Assembly (NCBI RefSeq): GCF_000003815.2
Contig: NC_049984.1
Span: 16,748,495-16,812,494 of the forward strand
DNA from: Branchiostoma floridae
Lineage: Eukaryota > Chordata > Leptocardii > Amphioxiformes > Branchiostomatidae
Length of the DNA stretch: 64,000 nucleotides
Direction: 5' to 3'
In this document: piece after piece, positions 13,701 through 42,385 of the stretch
How the letters are laid out: every line of letters begins with the position of its first letter
Position numbering within the stretch: position 1 is the first letter of the stretch
Program-made: the position numbers and the translations under genes
Notes under the pieces: generated by a model
Told to the model about the DNA's origin: nothing
Database searches by the model: none
The model's input: the letters and a program-made list of their open reading frames with translations, nothing else

Positions 13701-16700
13701 TACAAACAACGGATATAGGTTACCCCACAGATAAAGGTGACCCTGTACCTTTGTGTAGCCCCTGGTACTGCAAGTGAGCCAGTCTACTTTTACAAACAAT
13801 GGATATAGGTTACCCCACAGATAAAGGTGACCCTGTACCTTTGTGTAGCCCCTGGTACTGCAAGTGAGCCAGTCTACTTTTACAAACAATGGATATAGGT
13901 TACCCCACAGATAAAGGTGACCCTGTACCTTCATGTAGCCACTGATACATGTACTGCAGGCATGCCAGTCTACTTTTATAAACAATGGATATAGGTTATC
14001 CCACGGATAAAGGTGAACCAGGTATATGTCCCGTACCTTTGTGTAGCCCCTAGTACTGCAGGTGAGCCAGTCTACTTTTACAAACAACAGATATAGGTCA
14101 CCCCACGGATAAAGGTGAACCAGCGTCATGTTCCGTACCTTTGTGCAGCCCCTGATACTGCAGGTGAGCCAGTCTATGGATATAGGTTACCCCACGAATA
14201 AAGGTGAACAAACGTTATATCCTGTACCTTTGTGCAGCCCCTGGTACTGCAGGTGAGCCAGTCTACAGATATAGGTTACCCCACAGATAAAGGTGAACCC
14301 ATACCTTTGTGCAGCCCCTGGTACTGCAGGTGAGCCAGTCTACAGATATAGGTTACCCCACAGATAAAGGTGAACCCATACCTTTGTGCAGCCCCTGATA
14401 CTGCAGGTGAGCCAGTCTACAGACATAGGTTACCCCACGGATAAAGGTGAACCAGGGTTATGTCCTGTACCTTTGTGCAGCCCCTGATACTGCAGGTGTG
14501 CCAGTCCAGGTGTGACCAGCTCCTGTAGTTCCTCCAGTGTCTGTACCCACTTCGGCCCCCTGTCCTCGCTGCGCCTGATCGCCTCCACCTGTTCCACCAT
14601 CTTGTCCGCGGACTCGTGTCGCTCTTCTGGCTCCTTCTGCTCCAGCTGAGCGAGCTCCAGTTCGTGGCGAGTCTTCTCCGGGGACGAGAACGTCTGTAAG
14701 GTTCCGCGCAAGTCAGACAACTTCACACTGACCTGTACCCTGGTCTTCTTCCTCCTACCTAACCCCATTACTACTCAAATCTGTAGCCAACCGGCTGCCT
14801 TAGCACGTAAAGGGTTAAACTCTTGTAAGGTATTGTTATTTTGGCTACTATATCACCAATGTAGAAAAGTAAATGCACTACTTCAACACTTTGGGGTTGA
14901 TATGACACATCTGCAAGCTTCCGTTTTATCCAGCACAAGTTATTAATATGCAATTCCAACAGTAGACCAATTTCCTGCAATACCTACATATGTTAATACA
15001 ACCTCTCTGTTGTTGTTCTTGTTGTGCCTTTATTCAATCTTAAAAAACTTACTGTAGGTTAGGTACAGGTAGATATGCATCATATGTACTTCCAATTTTA
15101 CCTAATTTTACCTTACTAACCTACATTTTTAATAACACTAGTTCAGACGAAGAAAAACAGATGCAATTTGAAATCTTCAGAAATGTTAAACTTTTGCCTA
15201 ATACATGTGGTATCAGCTGGAAATCCAGAAACCCTACCACCCCACCCCCACCCCCACCCCCTAGAATGTCCAATTAAGTAAGGCAGAAATACATGTACAA
15301 ATGTACTGCAAAGTAACAAAATGAAATACTGTAAATGTTGAAATTTTTGCTCTGGTTTCATGTTCATAGCCTGATCAAATCTCGCTTTAAGCAGCCCGCC
15401 AAACATCCGCCGGCCCCCGCGGGGAGGGCCAGTTACAGCCCTAGACAGCGGAGTTTGTGTTACACAGACTATCATGTTCAGTGATCTCTTCACAGCAAAC
15501 ACACAATGTAAAGCCACCGCAAAATGCTAGTTCTTTGTTCTGCCCATCTAGCCCCTTGTTTCAACAACTAATTTAAAACCACTGCAACACTCCATTTTCT
15601 CCCTAATGCAAAATTAAATCAGCGCAAACTTAAAGCCATTTACAGTACCACAACTCACCACTAGCGGTCCCAGGTCACACTGGTAGGGGTTAAAGGTTAT
15701 GGAGGTCAAGTAGAGCCATGGTTCTTCTGTGGTGTAGCTGAAGATATCTACTCCCTGGGGAATAAAAAATTAAAAAAAGATAACACTTTCTCTTCTTTCA
15801 GTCACAAAATTTGATACTTGACATCTGAAATTTCTCTTTTTTCCACTTACGAAATCTAACTCTTGACAACTGAAACTTTGTGTTTCACTCAAGTTTGAGT
15901 CAAACTAACTGCAATTTTGATATTCCTCAGATTAAGTGGCTTAAGGAAAGAATAACTTTTGTTACGTTTTGTTGATGAAGGCTAGACATCCAGACAATAA
16001 TATATGCCAAATAGCAATTACTCAAACAACTGGTTCCAAATCATATCCAGTTGCTTGAGTAACTACTATTCTTAAAGCATTATATCAAATTATTCAAACA
16101 CTGAAAGATAGATCAAGCTATTTTCACCTCTGCAGATGCCTCGGCCGGTCCATCCTCATCTTCCATCCCTTCCTCCTCACTAAGAATCTCCTCATAAGCC
16201 TCTGGATCCCTCCCCGCCTGCTCCTCTGTATCATTGATCTCTCCATCAGACAGGTTAAAGTGTTGTTCTCCTGGAGACTGCTCCGGAGTCAGCGGCTCAA
16301 ACAGCTCCTGGTTCCCCTTCCCCTCCGTCACATCCGGAGTTTGTACCGCAGACGTCTCCTCTTCGTGTTCTTTCTCTCTTCTCTCCTTCTCTCTATCCCT
16401 CGGTTCCCTCTCCCTGCTGTTTCTGCTCTCCCTGTCTCGGCTAGTTCGACTTTCTCTGTCCCTGTCTCGGTCTCTAGTCTCCCGTTCGCGGCCCTCCCTC
16501 TCCCGAGGTTCGCTGGAACGGTCGCTAGCTTTCCTGTCTCTGTCTCTCCCCTCCCTCTCTCTTTCCCTCCCTTCATCCCGAGTTCTTTCCTTGGGTTCCT
16601 CCGGTTCTTCGTCGGAGTCTGGCGGGGGAGGGCCGGGCGGCGTGCGCGGTCCCTGCCTGATGGTGACGGTCAGGCTCGGCTGCGAGGACACGGAATCCGT

Positions 16701-19700
16701 GTCGCGGTCCCTGTCACGGTCGCGGCTACTGTGGGGCCCGGGACTGTGTCTCCGTGGTGACCGTCCCGTTCTGGATTCCAGATCCTCGTACCTGTGGCGG
16801 TGTGCCCGCGGACTGTCCCGCTCGCGCTCAGTCGACCTGTTTCTCTCGGGATACGAGTCTCTAGACTGGGACCTGGGGCTCGACTCTCTCCCTGCATGGA
16901 CAGATGAGAGGTTCAACATTCTCATGGTCATTCGGACACAGCAGTGTAAGAAAAAGATTCTCATGTTGACTCCACTCTCTGTGGACACTGATAATTTCCT
17001 CTTCAATTATATCTAATATTCTTTTATTATTTTAATGTTACTTATAATTTTTACCCTTGTGTATTCAATATATGTACTTTTCTTTGGGAAAACTTCTGAG
17101 GTTCACAGAGTAGATTGCCTATGTATACTAGCTAGTTTTAATCTTTAAAGATGGTATAACCCTTTGAGTTCAATGTGTTCAACACTGATGCTATCTGTTT
17201 GTAACACCTTGTTGAGAAGAATAACAATTTGGGATCTGGAGACAACTGGTCCTGGTTGGTGTGAAGCCATAGTGATGAAAGCACATGTTTGGAGGAATGC
17301 CATAACTGACTAGGAACTGGAGGGACTATAGGCAGGGCTCAAATTACTGGATGCATGTGTACATTTGTGTACCCAAAAATGAGCTATGCGCTCAATTTTT
17401 TTTTACTGAGGATGCATCCAAATATATTTGTAACCAATTTTTGTCCACAAAGTTATCAGAGAAAGTGCTGAAAACTCCTCAGAGTCAAACAAAGATTTTA
17501 GGATGTCAGGTTTTGAATATGACATGACTTGTGAGGAGCCCTGGAATGAGAAGAAAGTCTGTGCTCTCTTGTCCAGACTTGCAGATGGAACACAAAGTTG
17601 GACACACAATTTGTTAAAAATGTGTAGTTACGTACCAGAGCGAGTTTGTGTCCTGATCTGTGGTTGGCTGGGAGGAGGAGGTGGAATGTCGTCATGACCG
17701 GTGGGCTCTGTGAGAGTACCGTACAGCGCTAAGGTCAGGGCTGTGTACCAGCCCTTCACTGCAACTCTGTCGGTGGAAATCTGTAACCAAAATATAAACG
17801 GTATTCCCTTGATTAAAGTATGCACCCCAATCAAAATGCAAATCCCTGATTTTGGGCAAGTCACAGACAAGTCTGTGGGATTAAAAGGTAAAATGAAAAA
17901 CTCGAATTAAACTTTAAAGTACACATACTTCCCTACCAATGTTGAACACATCTTTAAAAAAAGATGGTGTTTTCTTCTATTTTCCAGGGTAGTTTTGCAT
18001 AAAGGAGGGACTTTTATAAAATCTTTAAAAAATTTTTAAACAATTTTGAATGTGTTCCTTACTGGCATTCTTTCTACAATCTTGCGAGTTGCCTACCACA
18101 GCACAAGTAATAAAATCACTGTTGAATCACTGAAGAAATGTTGTACATGAAAACAACATGTATAGTTTTGCATCCGTAATTGAACTGTAGCACACCTTTG
18201 CTAGCAGTAGCACATATGCGCTTTTGCCAACTTACAACATCTAAACTGACTGAGTATATGACAACTAAAACATTACCTTGGGATTGGTGGCAAGTTGTAT
18301 GCTGGAATGGGCATTGTACTTGAAACTGGAAAACAACAAGTAGTTTATCAGACCAATAGTAAAAGAACAAACTTCCTGTGACTCAATACATACAAAATTT
18401 AGTATTTTGAAGAATGCAGTACAAGAGACAGTAGGAGGCACTCACCTCCCCAGTGTGTCGAACACTGCAGCAGTGGACTTGTTCAAGTTGATGGCAAACA
18501 GATCCACATCAAAGGCTGAGGGATGAGTTTTTCTGAGAAGAGAAAGGATTAATACATGTATATATGATAATGACAAATACATGTACACAACTTGACAACA
18601 TCTACTGTTAGGGTCAACAATTGATGATAAAAAAATTATCAAAAAGCATATTTATTGGTAAATCAAAGCTGTTAAGGTATCGTGTCCTCTGTTAGATCTC
18701 TATGCCCATATGTACATGTATGTCTGCCTGTTTGTCTGTACTTACCCATATTTCTTGTCCTCTGGCAGGTCCCTATGTGCCCAGGTGCCCTGTGGGATGA
18801 TCCGTGCCTCGTGGATGTGAACAGGACAGGGGAAGGACACCACGTCAAGGTTTAACTGTACCAACAACAAAGATATGGTCATTTTACAATGTCATCTCTC
18901 TCTCTCCTTAGTTCATTTATAATTGTTCATTTGACACATTGTACTAAGGTATTGCATTTACAGTTTTTACTGCTTGTGGGTTCTGCAACATACTCATCTA
19001 TAGACGATTTCTGAGCCAAAATTAAATAAATCAAGCAAAGATTACACAACCCTTGATACATCGATGAAGGTTAGACATCCAGGTAATCCTAAAGATAGCC
19101 AAATAGCCTGTGAAACTGACGAAAGATAACGGATGTTATCTGAAACATGCGACCGTTTCCAAAATTATATCCAGTTGCTTGAGTAACTGCTATTTAGTTC
19201 CTTAGAGGGGTTTAAATTTACTCATTCTCCTATACTCAAACTCACATCCTTGAACACTGCTTGGTTTGTACGAACCAAGTGGAGTTCTATGATACGCAGG
19301 AGAAGTTGCAAGAATTGAAAAGGTTTCCTAGATTCAGCCAAACAAGACAATGTAAGATAACAATCAAACATTATAAAATAAGGGGTAAAGATGAAAGGGT
19401 GTATCAACCAAGATGTTAAAAGTTTTCGTACAAACTGATTCCTTGTGAACCTTTCATTTCTCATTGTTGATTTACAATCAATCACAGTGAAAAGTTACAA
19501 TCAACGTCTTATGTCTACTGACGAATCCATCGGTCTTGCTACGGACGTACATTGAAATCTAAATCTCTATGCCCTCTACTTCGGTAAGCAATCTAAATAG
19601 ATACCTCCTTGGTTTCTGATTGAGAGAAATAAATCACATATTGATGGCATGGCACGATCACGGTGCATGCTCATAGATCATTGATTGTTGACATGCAGAC

Positions 19701-19869
19701 GACATCGAGCCTATGTTTTCTGCAAAAGATCTTCGACATCCCTTGCGTCTTAGATTGTCCTTGAACACTTTATAGTCACGCGCAATAACATCTGAGCTAA
19801 GAAGAAACCTACCTCTTCAGTATCGTGATTAAATGTGTCACAAAAGAGAAGCTGCGGTCCGTCCGCCAT
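1015..19869 (-). CDS. VIRMA: VIRMA (virilizer homologue), 27 coding exons, C-terminus outside window
   Basis: Virilizer/VIRMA is the nuclear scaffold of the m6A writer complex (WTAP, ZC3H13, HAKAI and the METTL3-METTL14 core) and guides mRNA methylation and splicing. Spliced exons give about 1290 residues that follow human VIRMA from its N-terminus: the start MADGPQLLFCDTF, GWYTALTLALYGTL, RGPRTPPGPPPPD, SDRGPKWV-like RGPKWVQTLEE, GGQKDLKWNLSVIQLFSA, TDIIDVFLTFTQ, SELLPLPLPM and ALNNRKLWS. The first ~150 residues match the Virilizer N-terminal domain. Exon 6 encodes a long Arg/Glu/Asp/Ser low-complexity segment where the human protein is mainly acidic and proline rich. The rest is helical-repeat-like. 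Human VIRMA has about 1812 residues, so the C-terminal third is missing to the left of position 1015. The exon 7 to 8 junction breaks frame. Introns not listed separately hold nothing I recognise. Identity is near certain; exon ends are hand calls. Confidence 0.93.
1731..1867 (-). CDS. VIRMA: VIRMA exon 26
   Basis: Encodes ANTTWSMMLKEVLQYIMSAP then LSELLPLPLPM, matching human NNTWSLMLKEVLSSILKVPEGF and LSELLPLPLPM. Donor GTGGGG; phase 1 in, 0 out. Confidence 0.95.
2386..2557 (-). CDS. VIRMA: VIRMA exon 25
   Basis: Encodes FRDVRLLKSLLTLHTVLCSA then RVQTDIIDVFLTFTQ, matching human FKDMRVPSALVTLHMLLCSIP and IQNDIIDILLTFTQ. Donor GTGGGA; leaves phase 1. Confidence 0.94.
3133..3279 (-). CDS. VIRMA: VIRMA exon 24
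   Basis: Forty-nine codons, KLGTALLHPWRRGHPHPGTQ then AAMVISMVTSALAVVKTMLA, matching human KLNSILTQPWRLHVNMGTT...LTLLKTMLTELL. Donor GTGAGG, phase 0 both sides. Confidence 0.92.
3515..3600 (-). CDS. VIRMA: VIRMA exon 23
   Basis: Encodes GQKDLKWNLSVIQLFSANAM then EIFIIMLQ, nearly identical to human GQQKDLKWNLAVIQLFSAEGMDTFIRVLQ, one of the best-conserved blocks of the family. Donor GTAAGC, leaves phase 0. Confidence 0.95.
3789..3944. mobile_element. TACTGTAAATGC MITE, 156 bp
   Basis: Ends TACTGTAAATGC / GCATTAACAGTA, with inner TTCGCGGTGGATTAA and GCGAACTTAAA. Lies in the VIRMA intron between exons 22 and 23. Same family as 58207-58418. Confidence 0.8.
4054..4269 (-). CDS. VIRMA: VIRMA exon 22
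   Basis: Encodes APEANPKLLDIRKWLQPVKG, LTFDLSSICGLVELVKVGSD and VTTSLRILKHLCCPPANAH, matching human KLQELGKWLEPLKNLRFEI...TTALRVLCNVACPPP. Donor GTACGG; leaves phase 1. Confidence 0.92.
4816..4959 (-). CDS. VIRMA: VIRMA exon 21
   Basis: Encodes DEDTDNNLRKSVCFKYACVL then LLLTVQGSDNVDMLEKYAQR. It matches human KKSVAYNYACILILVVVQSSSDVQMLEQHAA. Phase 1 in and out; donor GTAGGA. Confidence 0.92.
5117..5412. mobile_element. GGGCTCAAATAC element, older copy
   Basis: Related to 23300-23623: both contain AAAACCCAGTACATGGA and GTTAGGTGCAG, and end in GGTATTT-GAG-CCTG. Lies in the VIRMA intron between exons 20 and 21. Confidence 0.7.
5688..5762 (-). CDS. VIRMA: VIRMA exon 20
   Basis: Encodes RSSFVHVLGLETNLTCLLAF then VEST, matching human RSAVGHVFSLEKNLQSLITLME. 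Donor GTAAGG; phase 1 in and out. Confidence 0.92.
6082..6165 (-). CDS. VIRMA: VIRMA exon 19
   Basis: Encodes CITQGELDSAELLSTLHTMF then SMTFTSLG, matching human DHSDLLGTLHNLYLITFNPVG. Acceptor CTGTAG, donor GTCAGT; phase 1 in and out. Confidence 0.9.
6648..6765 (-). CDS. VIRMA: VIRMA exon 18
   Basis: Encodes EYDREDSSMDTTAQDLGLKL then IYHLQALQAIDQLQECINK, the position of human ALWLQDSTQTLQCITELFSHF. Sequence similarity is modest, but phase (0 in, 1 out) and splice sites fit. Confidence 0.85.
6825..7325. repeat. Minisatellite with TAGTGTCCGTACCCCC-like units
   Basis: About 25 diverged copies of a 16-21 bp unit lie in the VIRMA intron between exons 17 and 18. They are most regular at 7120-7300. 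An open minus frame rich in GTDT and YWGYGH repeats is produced by the unit and should not be read as a protein. Confidence 0.9.
7461..7528 (-). CDS. VIRMA: VIRMA exon 17
   Basis: Small exon GLLYLASQYETVNVLIRVLT then QST, matching human GLLFFMSEYEATNLLIRALC. Acceptor CCACAG, donor GTAAGA; phase 1 in, 0 out. Confidence 0.92.
7612..8105. repeat. (CA)n microsatellite tract
   Basis: Nearly 500 bp of CA dinucleotides interrupted by TTGACCAATACAC-like 20-30 bp motifs, in the VIRMA intron between exons 16 and 17 and reaching to within about 20 bp of the exon 16 donor. The interruptions make it a higher-order repeat. Alternating purine-pyrimidine could favour Z-DNA. Confidence 0.95.
8123..8235 (-). 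CDS. VIRMA: VIRMA exon 16
   Basis: Encodes RLLECLVVLVSSPSTAAHPG then ILNAIKDLMTQLMLTQK, matching human ELVTLLLSIPVTSAHPGVLQATKDVL. Donor GTGGGG; the CA-rich microsatellite starts a few bases downstream of it. Leaves phase 1. Confidence 0.92.
8268..8405. repeat. TTGCTCAGTGCAAGGCCA repeat copy 1
   Basis: About 110-130 bp closely similar to 24768-24870 in the same orientation (TTGCTCAGTGCAAGGCCA, CACTGAACTATGCTC, GCAGCATCTCTT). Confidence 0.75.
8761..9010. repeat. GTTACTCAAGCAACTGGAT repeat family copy
   Basis: Shares GTTACTCAAGCAACTGGATA, the ACGTTTC stretch and the TCACTGA motif with copies near 15970-16073, 19059-19195, 21568-21690, 32930-33125 and 47622-47745. Lies next to VIRMA exon 15. 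Confidence 0.75.
9102..9202 (-). CDS. VIRMA: VIRMA exon 15
   Basis: Encodes AQPHPKAFPTSAVLTGHTTV then GDPYPVIYHYFTT, matching human QQPVKSFPTMARITGP..DDPYPVLFRYLH. Donor GTAAGG; leaves phase 2. Confidence 0.92.
9785..9903. repeat. Inverted copy of the CACAATTAGCAGTTC family
   Basis: Three tandem TATCATTGGTCAAACAGC-like words, then GAACTGTCAATTGTGATGGAC, the reverse complement of the 30525 copy. Just left of the VIRMA exon 14 donor. Confidence 0.7.
9958..10107 (-). CDS. VIRMA: VIRMA exon 14
   Basis: Fifty codons: an acidic DEDEDEDVAMD start, then MSPLEQVQYSANMQDIETVI and NCLEELCTIVRDA. It matches human ASMDMDLLES...IERLINLLEEVFHLME. Acceptor ATCAG, donor GTAAGC, phase 0 both sides. Confidence 0.9.
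10587..10680 (-). CDS. VIRMA: VIRMA exon 13
   Basis: Encodes IVETTQIPDLETEGKVETSG then KTEDSDKAGLK, a poorly conserved acidic linker at the position of human KTSSLPNHSEPDHDTDAG. Phase agrees with both neighbours (2 in, 0 out); donor GTAAGG. Confidence 0.82.
11185..11273 (-). CDS. VIRMA: VIRMA exon 12
   Basis: Encodes TVRVVTAATALVRKASLYET then ITTLQSTAD, matching human TVRVVTAGSAILQKCHFYEVL. Acceptor TTCCAG, donor GTAAGT; leaves phase 2. Confidence 0.92.
11914..12038 (-). CDS. VIRMA: VIRMA exon 11
   Basis: Encodes ALDSTISCQEGVERLLGWHQ, an EEEEGKPSSGYQQL stretch and INLMLGDQ, matching human ALDSVISMTEGMEAFL...SGYQKLLELILLDQ. Donor GTGGGT; phase 1 in, 0 out. Confidence 0.92.
12450..12531 (-). 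CDS. VIRMA: VIRMA exon 10
   Basis: Encodes RAGIQDKLFTLLFAEHMSSS then LKLAAIK, like human GVISGLFELLFADHVSSSLKLNAFKA. Acceptor TTTGCAG; donor GTTTGG is weak. Leaves phase 1. Confidence 0.9.
12952..13109 (-). CDS. VIRMA: VIRMA exon 9
   Basis: Encodes DYLSTLYEWTLHGLEIDTAL then PIAINLRLLKAS...ALCECGPEVAAGLI. It matches human LVDWTMQALNLQVALRQPIALN and LAECGAQGVTGLL. Acceptor TTTGCAG, donor GTGAGT; phase 1 in, 0 out. Confidence 0.92.
13150..13212 (+). repeat. tRNA-like pseudogene fragment
   Basis: AAGTGGTTAGGCCAGC then GGTTTGATCCCTGCC resemble A and B boxes of a tRNA at about the right spacing. Stems are poor. It lies in the VIRMA intron next to exon 9. Confidence 0.4.
13515..14470. repeat. Intronic minisatellite built from VIRMA exon 8 end plus donor
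   Basis: About ten units, spaced 90 bp in the left part and 77-102 bp elsewhere, fill the start of the intron after exon 8. Each unit carries a copy of the last ~30 bp of that exon (minus strand CTGCAGTATCAGGGGCTGCAC), the donor, and an intron part with GGTAACCTATATC. Nine of ten intron copies keep GT at the donor; the farthest has GC. The units cause the long minus-strand open frame at 13377-14129, which is not a gene. Confidence 0.92.
14471..14754 (-). CDS. VIRMA: VIRMA exon 8
   Basis: Encodes RKKTRVQVSVKLSDLRGTLQ through EDRGPKWVQTLEELQ to HLQYQGLHK, matching human ASVKLTEL...EDRGAKWVTALEE. The 3' end (donor GTACAG) is firm, phase 1. The 5' end is uncertain: TAG/G at 14755 gives phase 2, which does not join exon 7. 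The last ~35 bp plus donor are repeated in tandem in the downstream intron. Confidence 0.8.
15327..15647. mobile_element. TACTGTAAATG MITE, 321 bp
   Basis: Ends TACTGTAAATG / CATTTACAGTA in the VIRMA intron between exons 7 and 8. Its right end is only about 11 bp from the exon 7 donor. It has a GC-rich core around 15395-15430. Confidence 0.7.
15659..15754 (-). CDS. VIRMA: VIRMA exon 7
   Basis: Thirty-two codons, GVDIFSYTTEEPWLYLTSIT then FNPYQCDLGPLV, aligning with human MTYDPYDRELVPL. Acceptor CCCAG, donor GTGAGT, phase 0 both sides. Exon 8 needs phase 2 from its predecessor, so something of length 2 modulo 3 is missing between them. Confidence 0.8.
15970..16073. repeat. ATCCAGTTGCTTGAGTAAC repeat copy
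   Basis: Begins GATGAAGGCTAGACATCCAG and ends CATATCCAGTTGCTTGAGTAAC; short internally deleted member of the family in the VIRMA intron after exon 6. Confidence 0.7.
16128..16891 (-). CDS. VIRMA: VIRMA exon 6, RE/RD/RS-rich exon
   Basis: The largest coding exon in the window, 764 bp. It encodes a charged low-complexity segment with many RDRD, RERE and SRDRES repeats around the conserved RGPRTPPGPPPPDSDEEP. It ends in an acidic stretch (EEILSEEEGMEDEDG) that resembles the human EEEE region. Acceptor TGCAG, donor GTGAAA; phase 1 in, phase 0 out. The Arg/Ser-like dipeptides recall RS domains of splicing factors and are much less marked in human VIRMA. Confidence 0.9.
17636..17780 (-). CDS. VIRMA: VIRMA exon 5
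   Basis: Encodes ISTDRVAVKGWYTALTLALY, then GTL...GHDDIPPPPPSQ. It matches human GLVLRGWYNCLTLAIYGS followed by the poly-proline tract, which is shorter here. Donor GTACGT; leaves phase 1. Confidence 0.93.
18277..18325 (-). CDS. VIRMA: VIRMA exon 4
   Basis: Short exon encoding SFKYNAHSSIQLATNPK (the first codon is shared with exon 3), matching human LEYDENTSIIFRPNSK. Acceptor TTTCCAG, donor GTAATG. Enters phase 2, leaves phase 0. Confidence 0.9.
18446..18532 (-). CDS. VIRMA: VIRMA exon 3
   Basis: Encodes KTHPSAFDVDLFAINLNKST through AAVFDTLG, like human SPHTFQLDLFFNN...FDRLG. Acceptor TCTCAG, donor GTGAGT, phase 2 in and out. Confidence 0.92.
18746..18855 (-). CDS. VIRMA: VIRMA exon 2
   Basis: Encodes LNLDVVSFPCPVHIHEARII and on to PEDKKYG, matching human DVVRFPCVVYINEVRVIP. 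Acceptor TACAG, donor GTAAGT; leaves in phase 2. Part of the Virilizer N-terminal domain. Confidence 0.92.
19059..19195. repeat. ATCCAGTTGCTTGAGTAAC repeat copy
   Basis: GATGAAGGTTAGACATCCAG to ATATCCAGTTGCTTGAGTAAC, with ACTGACGAAAG and GAAACATGCGACCG inside. First VIRMA intron. Confidence 0.75.
19813..19869 (-). CDS. VIRMA: VIRMA exon 1 (initiator)
   Basis: Nineteen codons, MADGPQLLFCDTFNHDTEE, ending in phase 0 before donor GTAGGT. The ATG was chosen because it aligns with the human start region (ELLFLDTFKH) and sits in a YY1-like context. It is 400 bp from the oppositely oriented SPT16 start. Confidence 0.9.
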
Positions 19870-19872
19870 CTT
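19863..19872 (-). promoter_or_regulatory. YY1-like motif overlapping VIRMA start codon
   Basis: The minus strand reads AAGATGGCGG, the core of the YY1 activator site seen at or just downstream of housekeeping transcription starts. Here it includes the initiator ATG. If used, it implies a short VIRMA 5' UTR. Confidence 0.45.
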
Positions 19873-20270
19873 CGGACCACCTTTGGCTTCCTTCTCTGCA
19901 GTACAAACATTTCTCAATAGGGGACGCTTTTGAGTTACAAAGGTTTTCACAAAACTACGAAGCTCTTGTTTGCAACACAACTACTGGTTACTTTGTGTGC
20001 CAACTGTTTGACATTATTTAGCTTTTCATTTACCAAACATTTGTATGATCTCAAAAGATGTGTTTTATATTTCATAGATACATAAAATATACAACTTTAC
20101 ATTTGGATGCCGCCACAAACAAACGTAACGAAAACCACCTGCCGTTTCCGTTTCCGGGTCGTGACCCAAAATCTCCCCGCCATTTCTGTCTTTGTGCCAT
20201 ATCTTTGCACGAAGAAAAATCTAGACATTTCTTCTTTGTTGTGACGCAGTTTGTGCATCGAGAGGGTACG
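19870..20270. promoter_or_regulatory. Head-to-head VIRMA/SPT16 bidirectional promoter interval
   Basis: The 401 bp between the two divergent start codons must contain both 5' UTRs and either a shared promoter or two overlapping ones. It carries scattered CpGs, most in the right half near the SPT16 start (the GTTTCCGTTTCCGGG and CCCCGCCATTT stretches), and no clear TATA box at an obvious distance. Divergent pairing of two broadly expressed genes is a common arrangement. Start sites cannot be placed from sequence alone. Confidence 0.75.

Positions 20271-42385
<22,115 letters not shown>

Noticed and set aside
13377-14129. 250-codon minus-strand frame with repeated YLWGNLYPLFVKVDWL blocks
   Set aside because: It is the translation of the 90-bp intronic minisatellite; unit length is divisible by three so the frame stays open. 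No start context or homology.
16234-17016. 260-codon plus-strand Ser/Leu-rich frame
   Set aside because: Antisense shadow of the RE/RD-rich VIRMA exon 6; the minus strand has the conserved protein and splice sites.
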